NCBI RefSeq assembly: GCF_001545075.1 | Contig: NZ_FCOB02000001.1 | Location: 186,001 to 250,000 of the forward strand | Source: Caballeronia ptereochthonis | GTDB lineage: Bacteria > Pseudomonadota > Gammaproteobacteria > Burkholderiales > Burkholderiaceae | Length of the DNA: 64,000 nt | Reading direction: 5' to 3' | Part shown: positions 18,689 to 32,858 of the stretch, piece by piece | How the letters are laid out: every line of letters begins with the position of its first letter | Position numbering within the stretch: the first letter of the stretch is position 1 | Translations under genes and position numbers: made by a program | The notes under the pieces: generated by a model | Databases searched by the model: none | Told to the model about the DNA's origin: nothing | The model's input: only the letters and a program-made list of their open reading frames with translations

Positions 18689-19639
18689 GTGAACGACCAG
18701 TTGCAGAAATTCATGTTCAACGCGGCGCCCGTGCGCGGCGAAATCGTATCGCTGCGTCACACGTGGCAGGAAGTGCTTGCGCGCCGCCCCTATCCGGCAG
18801 CCGTGCGCAACGTGCTCGGCGAGATGATGGCCGCGTGCGCGCTCCTGTCGGCGAACCTCAAGTTCGACGGCACGCTCGTCATGCAGATCTACGGCGACGG
18901 CCCGGTGAAGATGCTGGTCGTGCAGTGCAATTCGAACCTGTCGCTGCGCGCCACGGCCAAGCTCGCCGAAGGCGCCGAAAGCGAGCTCGGCAACGAGATG
19001 TCGCTCGCCGAGCTTCTGAACCGCCACGGACGCGGGCGCTGCGTCATCACGCTCGATCCCGCAGACAAGAAGCCGGGGCAGCAGCCGTATCAGGGCATCG
19101 TGCCGCTCTCGGGCGAACACGGCCCGCTTGCGTCGATGGCCGAAGTGCTCGAGCACTACATGCATCATTCCGAGCAGCTCGATACGCGCCTGTGGCTCGC
19201 CGCGGACACCAACCGCGCCGTCGGCATGCTGCTGCAGAAGCTGCCGGGCGACGGCGGCATCGTCCCGCATCCGGGCGAGCACGACGCCGATACCTGGCAG
19301 CGCGTCTGTCATCTCGGCAGCACGCTTTCGACGGAGGAATTGCTGAAGGAAGAACCGGAGACGGTCTTCAAGCGGCTCTTCTGGCAGGAGAACGTGCAGC
19401 ACTTCGATCCCGCGCCCGCGCGCTTCCAGTGCACCTGCTCGCGCGAAAAGGTCGGCGGCATGCTGAAGATGCTCGGCCGCGAGGAAGTCGACAGCGTGAT
19501 CGAGGAACGCGGCGGTGTCGAAGTGCACTGCGAATTCTGCAACCAGCGCTACGACTTCGACCCCGTCGACGTTGCGCAACTTTTTGTCGCAAAAGAACTC
19601 TCACAAGGCGTGAGCCCGGCGTCGGATCAGCGGCACTGA
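18689..19639 (+). CDS. hslO: Redox-regulated chaperone Hsp33
   Basis: 316-aa cytoplasmic holdase activated by oxidative unfolding. The C-terminal zinc centre is complete: C248-x-C250, a 30-residue spacer, and C281-x-x-C284. When these Cys are oxidised, zinc is released and the chaperone becomes active against aggregation. The start is a GTG with an AAGGAAGAG ribosome-binding site immediately upstream. It follows the gamma carbonic anhydrase gene with a 53-base gap, and the two are probably cotranscribed. Confidence 0.95.
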   Translation: MNDQLQKFMFNAAPVRGEIVSLRHTWQEVLARRPYPAAVRNVLGEMMAACALLSANLKFDGTLVMQIYGDGPVKMLVVQCNSNLSLRATAKLAEGAESELGNEMSLAELLNRHGRGRCVITLDPADKKPGQQPYQGIVPLSGEHGPLASMAEVLEHYMHHSEQLDTRLWLAADTNRAVGMLLQKLPGDGGIVPHPGEHDADTWQRVCHLGSTLSTEELLKEEPETVFKRLFWQENVQHFDPAPARFQCTCSREKVGGMLKMLGREEVDSVIEERGGVEVHCEFCNQRYDFDPVDVAQLFVAKELSQGVSPASDQRH

Positions 19640-19802
19640 AAGCGGCCGGAGCCTTGTCCAGCGGAGCTTGCGCAGCGTGCGCCGGGGGCTCCGGGAGCAC
19701 GGCGCGCGTTCGTCGCTCCGCCCGCGGCACGCGCCTCGCGACACGCGACGCAGGCTATGATTGGACTCCTGCTTAGTTGTCCGACCCGCTGGAGGTCGCA
19801 AA

Positions 19803-20159
19803 ATGAAAACCGCACTGCTCAACTGGAAACTTGCATCGTGCATCCCCGGCGTCGCGCTCGTCGCCGGCTGCATGATGGACCCGCCCGGCCCCTCGCCGAT
19901 CTATAGCCGCCTGCCCGATACACCGCCCGCGCCCGAGCAGACGCTGACGACGCAACAGCAGATGGAACGCTACAACGCCATCGACAAGCAGGCGCTGAAC
20001 GAATCGCAGCAGGCCGCCGCCGCGGGCAACGCCGCGAAGACGATGTCGCAGTTCTACACGCCCGCGCCGGTCTCGGTGTACGGCGGTTATTCGAGCGGCG
20101 GCTGGGGCGGCCCGTACTGGGGCACCGGCGTCGGCTTCGGCACCGGCTACTGGTGGTGA
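19803..20159 (+). CDS. Small Gly/Tyr-rich lipoprotein
   Basis: 118-aa precursor. The signal peptide has lipobox LVAGC, making Cys23 the probable lipidation site. The mature part contains a short helical Gln-rich stretch and ends in a glycine, tyrosine and tryptophan-rich tail (GGWGGPYWGTGVG, ending YWW). Aromatic C-terminal endings are seen in envelope proteins, but no family function is known to me. The start at 19803 is preceded by CTGGAGG. A strong terminator follows, so it appears to be an independent unit. Confidence 0.78.
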   Translation: MKTALLNWKLASCIPGVALVAGCMMDPPGPSPIYSRLPDTPPAPEQTLTTQQQMERYNAIDKQALNESQQAAAAGNAAKTMSQFYTPAPVSVYGGYSSGGWGGPYWGTGVGFGTGYWW

Positions 20160-20193
20160 GCGAAGCGGCAATCCGCCTCCGCCGATAGAAACA

Positions 20194-20225
20194 AAATGGC
20201 GCGGTCGATGACCGCGCCATTTTTT
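20194..20225. terminator. Bidirectional rho-independent terminator
   Basis: AAATGGCGCGGT-CGATG-ACCGCGCCATTTTTT, a 12-base perfect stem. It separates the lipoprotein gene from convergent ftsB. Confidence 0.93.
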
Positions 20226-20244
20226 CGCCACGACAGCGGAGACG

Positions 20245-20715
20245 TCAGTTCGCCGCGCCAGCCTGCTGCTTCTTCTTCGCTTCAGCCGCCTTTTCCTTCT
20301 GCGCTTTCTTGTCCAGATCGCGCAACTCCTGCTTCGAACGCGACACCGGATTGGGCACCACGCGCAGCGGCGCCGCCGAGACCTGGCCGCGCGTCGAGCC
20401 GTTCATCCCGGGCACGTTCGCGGAGTTGACGGGCGCGGTCGTATTCGGCGAGACGAACTGCACGAACACCTCGCTGTCCTTCACCATGCCCATCTCGTAG
20501 CGCGCGCGCTCTTCGACGGCCGCGGTGCCGCTTTGCAGGTCCTGGACTTCCCCCTGCACGCGCTCGTTGCGCAATCTCAGGTTCGTGTTCTTTTCGGTCT
20601 GCTGCGCGAGCTGCTGCTGCAATTCGTGCACGCGCAACCAGCCGCCGTGCCCCCACCAGAGCGGGTATTGGATCAGCACCAGCAACAGAACCAGAACGAC
20701 AGTTACGAGCCGCAT
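20245..20715 (-). CDS. ftsB: Cell division protein FtsB
   Basis: 156-aa bitopic protein: one N-terminal transmembrane helix (about residues 3-22), then a periplasmic coiled coil ([20 protein letters not shown], about 32-51) and the FtsB motif [14 protein letters not shown]. FtsB joins FtsL and FtsQ at the septum. E. coli FtsB is 103 aa. Here about 50 extra residues form a low-complexity Lys/Ala/Gln-rich tail (ending [10 protein letters not shown]). It sits directly downstream of eno, the order found in many proteobacteria. Confidence 0.93.
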   Translation of the reverse strand: MRLVTVVLVLLLVLIQYPLWWGHGGWLRVHELQQQLAQQTEKNTNLRLRNERVQGEVQDLQSGTAAVEERARYEMGMVKDSEVFVQFVSPNTTAPVNSANVPGMNGSTRGQVSAAPLRVVPNPVSRSKQELRDLDKKAQKEKAAEAKKKQQAGAAN

Positions 20716-20817
20716 TCAAGTAGCCGAAATAAGCGCCGCCCGGCGGCTTTTTAGGCCGTGGGCGGCGGGCTGAAAATAAGACTGACGAGTCCCTTATCGA
20801 CTAAAGCGGCGAAAGCT

Positions 20818-22131
<1,314 letters not shown>

Positions 22132-22192
22132 TCAGTCACTACGACGCGGCGCGGCGGGACAGGCCCGTGCGCTTGCGCTTTGCTGGCTTCGC

Positions 22193-22401
22193 TCAGACCT
22201 CTTGCACGACCAGCCGGTTCATTTGCGCCGCGCCTGCCTGGCACCTGTGACGGGTGCAGATGCGTAGTCCGGTGCGATGCGTCGGTGCAATGCTGAAACG
22301 CCTGGCCGGCGCGGAGTCGGCAAATTCGGTCACGATAGTACGCGCGCGACCGCGTATTGCTCCGGGTTCGTCATATCGGCATCGCCCTTGGGGCTCTGCA
22401 C
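22193..22401 (-). pseudogene. Decayed DUF1330 gene between kdsA and eno
   Basis: On the minus strand, GTG at 22401, preceded by GGGAGGAGC, opens a 23-codon frame reading PKGDADMTNPEQYA before a stop at 22330. This matches the usual start of DUF1330 proteins (PKGY..., then VTNPEQY). In another frame, 22327 to 22193 reads EFADSAPARRF and, just before the stop, GAAQMNRLVV. These match the strand with EF and the AGAA...VV ending of DUF1330. About 30 central codons are missing and the frame is shifted. Intact members are about 95 aa. I recall an intact DUF1330 gene at this place in related Burkholderia. The rest of the 413-base eno-kdsA gap shows no gene. Confidence 0.6.
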
Positions 22402-22515
22402 GCTCCTCCCTTCGTATCTGATCGCTTCGCGCAACCTATTTTTCGAGATGCGGGCGCCGAGTGAATCGCCCGCTATCGTACTGCCGTACTGCGATACTGC
22501 GATTGCTGCGGATGC

Positions 22516-26053
<3,538 letters not shown>

Positions 26054-26083
26054 GCGTGGATCGTCTCCGTTCTTGTTCTGTTC

Positions 26084-28606
26084 TCAGCGCCCCATCCAGT
26101 AGCGCGCGTGCGTTTGCCTGAAGCGCTCGAGCACGATCTCCGAGCCGATGTCGATGCGCGCCGCGCCATCCTCGTCGCTGCGTGAAAGTGAGATCGCGCG
26201 CAGTCCGTAGCGCGCGAACACGGTCGCGTTCGGATGGCGAAAGCGGTTGCGATAGCCTACCTGAAATATCGCGGCGCGCGGCTCGACGGAATCGAGGAAA
26301 GGCTCGGTCGACGACGTGCGGCTGCCGTGATGCGGCGCGATCAGCACATCGGCGCGCAGCGCCTCGTCCTCGCGCGAGATCAATGCGCGCTCGACGTCCG
26401 CCTCGATATCCGCCGTGAAAAGCGCCGATGTCCCCGTCGCGCTCGTCACCTTGAGCACGCACGACTGATGATTCGGCTTGCCGGCGAGCGGCCCCGGCTC
26501 GGGCCACAGCATGCGGAACTCGACGCCGTCCCAGGTCCAGCGCTGGCCGGCCGCGCAGCGCAGCGTCTGCGCGCCGCGGGCGCGCGCGCCGGACCAGAGC
26601 GCGTCCTTCGCGGGCAGCGACGCGAGCAATTGCCGCACGGCGACGGACTCGAGCACGGCGGGCGCGCCGCCCGCGTGATCCGAATCCGAATGACTGACGA
26701 CGAGCGTATCGAGCGCGCGCACGCCCGCCGCAAGCAGATACGGCGCGACGATGCGCTCGCCCGCATGGGTCGATTCCGGACCGGGGCCGGCGTCGAAGAG
26801 CAAGGTGTGCCGCGCCGTTTCGACGACCAGCGCCGAGCCCTGCCCGATATCGAGCGCAGTCACGCGAAACGCGCCATGCGCCGCGGGATGCGGCGCGGGC
26901 GCGAGCAGCGGCAGCCAGGTCAGCGGCGCGGCAAAGCGCAGCGGCCAGCCGCGCGGCGCCAGCGCCCACGCGATGCCCACGCACGAGGCCGCGAGCGCGC
27001 ACGCATCCGGCCGAGGCAGATGCCAGAGCGACGACGGCGCCGAATCGGCCAGGCGCGCGAGCGCGTCGCAGAGTATGGAGAGCGCGGCATGCGCGGCGTG
27101 GAGCATCGGTGCGTCGAGCGGCGCGGGAAGCAGCAGACCGGCGAGCGTCGCGGGCGTCACGAGCACGCTGATCCACGGAATCGCGAAAACGTTCGCGAGC
27201 GGCCCGAGCAAGGGAATTTGCGAGAACCAGTAGACGGTGAGCGGCGCGAGCGCGATCGTCACCGCGTATTGCACGCGCGCGCCCGACGCGACGTGACGTC
27301 GCATGCGCGTGAAGAGGAAGTGACAGAAGCGCGCCGCGACCGCGGGCGGCGGCCTGCGTGTTCCCGACGACTCCGGCCGCTGCCCCACTTCGCTCGGATC
27401 GGTTCGATCCCACTCGTCGATGTCCGCTTCATCCCGTGCCTGCGCCTTCGATTCGATCCTGCCCGCCGCGGCGATCGCATACAGGATCGCGGCGACCGCG
27501 CAAAACGAAAGCCAGAAACCGGGCGCCGTCACCGCCCACGGATCGGCGATCAGCACGAACGCGAGCGCCCATAACAGCACGAGCGATGACGCCGGCCGTC
27601 GTCCGCAAAGAAACGCGACCGCGAAGATCAAAAGCATCCACAGCGTGCGCTGCGCGGGCACGTTGAATCCTGCGAGCGCCGCATAGAACGCAGCAAACAC
27701 GGCCGCGCCGAAAGCAGCCACCTTCGGCGCGGCGACGATCAGCGGCGCGGGCGTGCCGCGCAGCCTCATCCGCTTCCAGACGAAGCCGCAGATCAACGCC
27801 GCAAGCCCCGCGACGAATCCGATGTGCAACCCCGAGATCGCGACGAGATGACTCGTGCCGGTCGCACGCATGACGGCCCAGTCTTCATCGCTGACGGCGT
27901 CCTGCGCGCCCACCGCCAGCGCCACGATGATCCCGCGATGTGCCGCGCCCCCGAGCACGGCTTCGATGCGCTCGCGCACGCGAGCGCGCATGCGGTCGAT
28001 CGTCAGAAGCGGGCCGGTCGCATCGGCGCTCGCACGGTGCGGCGAACGCGCGAGCGATACGTAGCCCGTCGCGCGAATGCCGCGTTCGAGCAATATCACT
28101 TCGGTGCCGCGCAAGCCGAAGTTCGCGTTTCCGTGCGCACGCTTGAGCCGTGCGCTCAGGGTCCAGCGTTCGCCCGCCAACAGCTTCGGCGGCGCTGGAA
28201 CATTCGCGTTCGCGCGTCCGTTCGCGGTCCACAGCAATCGCACGAGGCGCGGAAATTCCCGCAATCCCGCGCCGTTCGCCTCGACCTCGAAGACAAAACG
28301 CGTGCCGTCCGCCCGATGCTCGGCCAAGCCACGCACGAAACCGGTCAGTTCGATATCGCGCTGCTCGTATTCGACGGGCAACGGCGGATGCAGCCGCGCT
28401 TCGGCGCGCATCGCGGCGTACGCAAAGCCCAGCGCGCAAGCTGCAATCGTGAAGAAACCCGTGCGCCAGCGCGGCCTGACGATGCCAAGCGCCAGCGCGA
28501 TGACGAACCACGCACAGCACGCCAGCCAGACGACCGAATCCGGCAAGCGAGCCTGCTGCTGCAACCACCAGACGCCCAACGCAAATCCCAGCAGAATCGC
28601 CCGCAC
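26084..28606 (-). CDS. comEC: DNA internalization-related competence protein ComEC/Rec2
   Basis: 840-aa polytopic membrane protein. An N-terminal DUF4131-like part is followed by the competence domain with many hydrophobic helices (around residues 210-560, including SHLVAISGLHIG) and a C-terminal metallo-beta-lactamase domain with SHSDSDHAGG near residue 645 and APHHGS near 755. ComEC is the channel for single-stranded DNA during natural transformation, and the MBL domain is proposed to degrade one strand. The gene looks complete. Other competence genes are not in the window. Confidence 0.92.
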   Translation of the reverse strand: MRAILLGFALGVWWLQQQARLPDSVVWLACCAWFVIALALGIVRPRWRTGFFTIAACALGFAYAAMRAEARLHPPLPVEYEQRDIELTGFVRGLAEHRADGTRFVFEVEANGAGLREFPRLVRLLWTANGRANANVPAPPKLLAGERWTLSARLKRAHGNANFGLRGTEVILLERGIRATGYVSLARSPHRASADATGPLLTIDRMRARVRERIEAVLGGAAHRGIIVALAVGAQDAVSDEDWAVMRATGTSHLVAISGLHIGFVAGLAALICGFVWKRMRLRGTPAPLIVAAPKVAAFGAAVFAAFYAALAGFNVPAQRTLWMLLIFAVAFLCGRRPASSLVLLWALAFVLIADPWAVTAPGFWLSFCAVAAILYAIAAAGRIESKAQARDEADIDEWDRTDPSEVGQRPESSGTRRPPPAVAARFCHFLFTRMRRHVASGARVQYAVTIALAPLTVYWFSQIPLLGPLANVFAIPWISVLVTPATLAGLLLPAPLDAPMLHAAHAALSILCDALARLADSAPSSLWHLPRPDACALAASCVGIAWALAPRGWPLRFAAPLTWLPLLAPAPHPAAHGAFRVTALDIGQGSALVVETARHTLLFDAGPGPESTHAGERIVAPYLLAAGVRALDTLVVSHSDSDHAGGAPAVLESVAVRQLLASLPAKDALWSGARARGAQTLRCAAGQRWTWDGVEFRMLWPEPGPLAGKPNHQSCVLKVTSATGTSALFTADIEADVERALISREDEALRADVLIAPHHGSRTSSTEPFLDSVEPRAAIFQVGYRNRFRHPNATVFARYGLRAISLSRSDEDGAARIDIGSEIVLERFRQTHARYWMGR

Positions 28607-28682
28607 TTCTTCCTCTTCGTTCTTCGTGACCGCGAACGCATGCCGCCAGCCATGTGAGCGGGCAGCGCGTCATGAAAAACGA

Positions 28683-29471
28683 TTATGCGGAGGCGAGCGC
28701 GAGCCGTGGCAGCGCGGCGTGAGCGCTGGCCGTTGTGCCTAGGGAAAGCGCGCTTTCGTCGATGCCGCGCAGTTGCGCCAGCACCTTCGCGATGCCGGCG
28801 ACCTGATCCGGCGTGTTGCGCCGCCTGTAGAGCCAGGAAGGCGCGATGTCCGGCGCATCGGTTTCGAGCACGATCGCATCGAGCGGAAGCTCGGTCGCGA
28901 GCCGCCTGATCTGCAGCGCGCGCTCGAAGGTCAGATTGCCGCCGAAGCCGAGCCGCATGCCCTGCGCGATGAACGCCTCGGCTTGCTGAAAACTGCCGTT
29001 GAACGCATGCGCGATGCCTCGATGGACGTCATGCACGCGCAGGCCCTTCAGCACCTTGTCCTGCGATTTGCGCACGTGACAGATCACTGGCAGATCGAAC
29101 TCGCGCGCGAGTTTGAGTTGCTCGTTGTAGAAGAACTGCTGGCGCGCGTCGTCGAGCGACGGCACGAAGTAATCCAGCCCGATCTCGCCGATGCCGACGA
29201 AGCGCGGATCGTCCAGGCTCGCTTCGATTTCCTCGCGCAGCACGCGCAGGTCGTCTTCGTGCGCGCGCGGCGTGAACAGCGGATGGATGCCGAGCGCATA
29301 CGCGCCGCCCGCGATGCGATGCGCGAGCGCGCGCACCGTCGCGAAGTTGCCGCGCTCGACGCCCGGAATCACGATGCGCGTCACGCCCGCAGCGAGCGCC
29401 GCGCCGGCGACCGCGTCGCGGTCGGCGTCGAACTCTCCGGCATCGAGATGACAGTGCGTATCGATCCACAT
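28683..29471 (-). CDS. TatD family metal-dependent deoxyribonuclease
   Basis: 262-aa TIM-barrel hydrolase of the TatD family. The N-terminal metal motif THCHLDAGEFD has His6 and His8, followed by the family segments GIGEIGLDY, VICHVRKS and LETDAPDIAP. Homologues are 3'-5' DNA/RNA exonucleases linked to repair and RNA quality control. Which paralogue (TatD, YcfH, YjjV) this is cannot be decided from the sequence alone. Its position next to lolD-lolC resembles the E. coli ycfH-lol region only loosely. Confidence 0.9.
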   Translation of the reverse strand: MWIDTHCHLDAGEFDADRDAVAGAALAAGVTRIVIPGVERGNFATVRALAHRIAGGAYALGIHPLFTPRAHEDDLRVLREEIEASLDDPRFVGIGEIGLDYFVPSLDDARQQFFYNEQLKLAREFDLPVICHVRKSQDKVLKGLRVHDVHRGIAHAFNGSFQQAEAFIAQGMRLGFGGNLTFERALQIRRLATELPLDAIVLETDAPDIAPSWLYRRRNTPDQVAGIAKVLAQLRGIDESALSLGTTASAHAALPRLALASA

Positions 29472-29513
29472 GGCGGCCTCCCGCTCGCGGCGTGCCTTAT
29501 CGCATCAATCGCA

Positions 29514-30227
29514 TCAGACCGGCACCGGCGGCTCTTCGTGCAGCACGCCGTCGCGCAGGCGCATGATGCGGTCGCAGCGCGCGGCGAGATCCGGATCGTG
29601 CGTCACGATCACGAAGCTCGTCTCGAGCGTCTGCGACAGCTCCAGCATCAGATTGAAGACAGTGTCCGCCGTGCCGCCGTCGAGGTTGCCGGTGGGCTCG
29701 TCGGCGAGCACGCACGCGGGGTGCGTGACGAGCGCGCGCGCGATCGCCACGCGCTGGCGCTCGCCGCCCGAGAGCTCGCCCGGCCGATGCTTCGCGCGAT
29801 GCCCGATGCCCACCCGCTCGAGCATCTCCTGCGCATGCCGGCGCGCATCCTCTTCCGGCATGCGGCGGATGCGCAGCGGCATCGCGACATTATCGAGCGC
29901 CGTGAATTCCGGCAGCAGATGATGGAACTGATAGACGAAGCCGAGCGCGCGGTTGCGCAGCTCGTTGCGCTCCTTCTCCTTGAGCTCCGTGAACGGCTTG
30001 CCAAGCAGCGAGACCTTGCCCGCGCTCGGCTCGTCCAGGCCGCCGAGCACGTGCAGAAGCGTGCTCTTGCCCGAGCCCGACGCGCCGACGATCGCGAGCT
30101 TTTCGCCGCGCTTCACTTCGAGTTGCGCGTTGTTAAGCACCGGCACGTTGAAGCCGCCCTGCACGAACGCCTTCGAAATGGCCGACGCCTGCAGCACGAT
30201 ATTGTTGGCGGGAATCAAGTCACTCAT
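29514..30227 (-). CDS. lolD: Lipoprotein-releasing ABC transporter ATPase LolD
   Basis: 237-aa ABC ATPase. Walker [10 protein letters not shown] is at residues 48-56; the signature LSGGERQR and the Walker B region [10 protein letters not shown] are present. It powers LolC/E extraction of outer-membrane lipoproteins from the inner membrane to the carrier LolA. The start at 30227 lies inside the end of lolC (eight-base overlap), so the two are translationally coupled. The longer in-frame extension is a shadow of lolC. Confidence 0.95.
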   Translation of the reverse strand: MSDLIPANNIVLQASAISKAFVQGGFNVPVLNNAQLEVKRGEKLAIVGASGSGKSTLLHVLGGLDEPSAGKVSLLGKPFTELKEKERNELRNRALGFVYQFHHLLPEFTALDNVAMPLRIRRMPEEDARRHAQEMLERVGIGHRAKHRPGELSGGERQRVAIARALVTHPACVLADEPTGNLDGGTADTVFNLMLELSQTLETSFVIVTHDPDLAARCDRIMRLRDGVLHEEPPVPV

Positions 30228-31473
30228 AGCGCAGCGCCTCCGCCGGACGAACCTTCGCGCCGCGCCAGCTCGGATAGAGCGTCGCGAGCGACGACAACAG
30301 GAACGCGATGACGCCGATCTTCGCGACATCGCCCGGCACGAGCTCCGACGGCAGCTCGCTGATGAAATACACCGAGGACGGCAGGAACTGCACGTTGAAG
30401 AGATGCTCGATCATCGGCACGAGCCATGGAATGCTCCACGCGATCAGACAGCCGAGCGCCACGCCGAGCGCCGTGCCGATGAAGCCGATCGTCACGCCCT
30501 GCACGACGAAGATCTTCATGATCGAGCCGGGCTGCGCGCCGAGCGTGCGCAGGATCGCGATGTCGGCCTGCTTGTCGGTGACGGTCATCACGAGCGAGGA
30601 CACCAGATTGAACGCCGCCACCGCGATGATCAGCGTGAGAATGATGAACATCATGCGCTTTTCGATCTGCACGGCGGAGAACCAGGTCTTGTTCTGCTGC
30701 GTCCAGTCGCGGATGTAGAGGTCGCCCGAGAGCGTGCGCGAGAGCTGGCGCGCGACTTCGGGCGCGCGCTGCATGTCCTTCAGGCGCAGGCGCACGCCGG
30801 TCGGCGCGGGCAGGCGGAACAGCGCCTCGGCGTCGCGGATGGAGATGAGCGCGAGCGTCGAATCGTATTCGTAATGGCCCGACTCGAAGACGCCGACCAC
30901 CGTGAACTGCTTGAGGCGCGGCATCATCCCGGCGGGCGTGATCGTGCCTTCGGGCGCGACGAGCGTGATCTTGTCGCCGGTCATCACGCCGAGATTGGCC
31001 GCGAGGTCCTTGCCGAGCACGATGCCGAACTCGCCCGGCACCAGATCCGCGAGCTTGCCCGCGCGCATTTCGCGGCCGATGTCCGATACTTCCGGCTCGA
31101 GCGACGGTTCCACGCCCCGCAGCGCGACGCCGCTTACCGCGCCCTGACGCGTGAGCAGCGCCTGCGCCTCGACATAGGGCGCCGCGCCGATCACTTCCGG
31201 ATTGCGGCGCGCTTCCTGCGCGGTCAGCTGCCAGTCGGGCATGGAGCCGGTCGGCGAAAAGATCTCGACGTGCGCGAGCACGGAGAGCATGCGGTCGCGC
31301 ACTTCCTTCTGGAAGCCGTTCATGACGGAGAGCACGACGATCAGCGCGGCGACGCCGAGCGCGATGCCCGCCATCGACACGAGCGCGATGAAGGAGATGA
31401 AGCCGTTGCCTGTGGTGCGTTTGCTGGCGCGTGTGTAACGCCAGCCGATCTGCCATTCGTACGGAAGTTTCAA
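30220..31473 (-). CDS. lolC: Lipoprotein-releasing ABC transporter permease LolC/E
   Basis: 417-aa inner-membrane permease of the MacB/FtsX type: one N-terminal transmembrane helix, a large periplasmic domain, and three C-terminal helices. It has the LolC-type opening [15 protein letters not shown] and a conserved [13 protein letters not shown]. The chosen start is a TTG at 31473 with AAAGGA six bases upstream; it gives the expected N terminus, whereas the first ATG-type start far upstream does not. Only one permease gene accompanies lolD here, consistent with a LolF-like homodimer rather than separate LolC and LolE. Confidence 0.9.
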   Translation of the reverse strand: MKLPYEWQIGWRYTRASKRTTGNGFISFIALVSMAGIALGVAALIVVLSVMNGFQKEVRDRMLSVLAHVEIFSPTGSMPDWQLTAQEARRNPEVIGAAPYVEAQALLTRQGAVSGVALRGVEPSLEPEVSDIGREMRAGKLADLVPGEFGIVLGKDLAANLGVMTGDKITLVAPEGTITPAGMMPRLKQFTVVGVFESGHYEYDSTLALISIRDAEALFRLPAPTGVRLRLKDMQRAPEVARQLSRTLSGDLYIRDWTQQNKTWFSAVQIEKRMMFIILTLIIAVAAFNLVSSLVMTVTDKQADIAILRTLGAQPGSIMKIFVVQGVTIGFIGTALGVALGCLIAWSIPWLVPMIEHLFNVQFLPSSVYFISELPSELVPGDVAKIGVIAFLLSSLATLYPSWRGAKVRPAEALRYE

Positions 31474-31753
31474 GCGAATCCTTTCTGCTGCTGTTACAGC
31501 GTTGTTGTGCCCCGGTGGCGCGGCGGGTGGCGCTTGCCCGACATCCCCGGCATCGTGTGAATACGCTGCGGCGGGCCTCGCGGATGCACGGCGACGACGG
31601 CGAAACATGCCGGCGCACCCGCTCCGAGCGCGAAATTTGCGAAAGTTTGCCATATATGGCGAAAGCCCCGCACGAGCATGCGTGGTTCGCACCGCGAGAA
31701 CGGCGGGGCGGGCGTCATCGCCCGAAGCGCTTTGCCCTACAATGCCGAGCATC

Positions 31754-32836
31754 ATGCCCGTTCACGACCTCCATCTCCTTCTGCCGTTCGCCCTGCCCTC
31801 GGCCGCGGACGCCGCCACCGCGCTGCACGGACTGGAGAGCGCGGCGCTCGACAAGCTGCTCGCCCGCGCCACGCTCGAGGAGCGCGTGATCGGCGAAGAC
31901 TTCCAGCGCACGCTGCCGCACGAACGCTGGATCGCGCGGCGCTTCGGCGCGGTCACGCCCGCCGACAAGCGCTATTCCGACGATGCGCCGCTTGCGCCCT
32001 TCATGCTGCTCGCCGACGGCGGCACGCCCGGCGAAGCGCTCTGGGCCTGCATCGAGCCGGTTCACGTGCGCATCGCGCACGATCATCTGGTGCTGATCGA
32101 TCCCGACACCCTCGGCGTGCATACCGAGGAAGCGCGCAAGCTGCTGGAAACCGCGCGCCCCGTGATCGAGGATCTCGGCGTGACGCTGCAGGCGCCGACG
32201 CCGCTGCGCTGGTACGTGTCGGGCGAGGCGCTGGGCGCGCTCGCGGGCGCGTCGCCGCTGCGCGCGACGGGCCGCAACATCGAAATCTGGCTGCCGCACG
32301 AAGCGCGCACCGGCGAGCGGTCGCGCGCATGGATGAAGCTGCAGAACGAAGTGCAGATGGCGTGGTTCGAGCATCCGCTGAACCTCGAGCGCGAATCGCG
32401 CGGCTTGCCCGCGATCAATTCGATCTGGTTGCACGGACAGGGCGCGATGCGGCCCGTGAAGAGCCCGTTCGCGCGCGTGATGTCCGGAGCCGCGGCCACG
32501 CGCGGCCTCGCGCTCGCGGCGGGCGTGAAGCCGTCGATGCCGCCCGAGTCGTTTGCAGCGCTATCGAAAGACGACGCACGAGGGACGACGCTCGTCGAGC
32601 TCGATCCGTTCTCCGCGCCGTTCATCGAGCAGGACTGGGCGCGCTGGAACGCATCGCTGAAAGCGCTCGAAGCCGCATGGTTCGCGCCCGCGCTCGACGC
32701 GCTCACGAACGGCTCGCTCGGCCGCCTGAGTCTCACGCTCTGCGGCGATACCGGCTCGGTCACGCTCTCCGTCACGCGCGCCGACCTGCGCAAGTTCTGG
32801 CGGCGCCGTCCGGTCGCGGCGCTTCTGATCGAATGA
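31754..32836 (+). CDS. RpfE-like conserved protein
   Basis: 360-aa cytoplasmic protein with no recognisable catalytic motif. Proteins of this family sit directly before recJ and have been annotated as RpfE-type regulatory proteins or, doubtfully, as phosphoglycerate mutase-like. In Xanthomonas, rpfE also neighbours recJ and prfB. The present order (this gene, recJ, prfB, lysS) matches that cluster, which is the main reason for the name. ATG at 31754 is used; an in-frame ATG at 31742 lies inside a TACAAT -10-like element, which favours the later start. Function is unknown. Confidence 0.72.
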   Translation: MPVHDLHLLLPFALPSAADAATALHGLESAALDKLLARATLEERVIGEDFQRTLPHERWIARRFGAVTPADKRYSDDAPLAPFMLLADGGTPGEALWACIEPVHVRIAHDHLVLIDPDTLGVHTEEARKLLETARPVIEDLGVTLQAPTPLRWYVSGEALGALAGASPLRATGRNIEIWLPHEARTGERSRAWMKLQNEVQMAWFEHPLNLERESRGLPAINSIWLHGQGAMRPVKSPFARVMSGAAATRGLALAAGVKPSMPPESFAALSKDDARGTTLVELDPFSAPFIEQDWARWNASLKALEAAWFAPALDALTNGSLGRLSLTLCGDTGSVTLSVTRADLRKFWRRRPVAALLIE

Positions 32837-32858
32837 GCATCGAACAAGGCATACCTGA

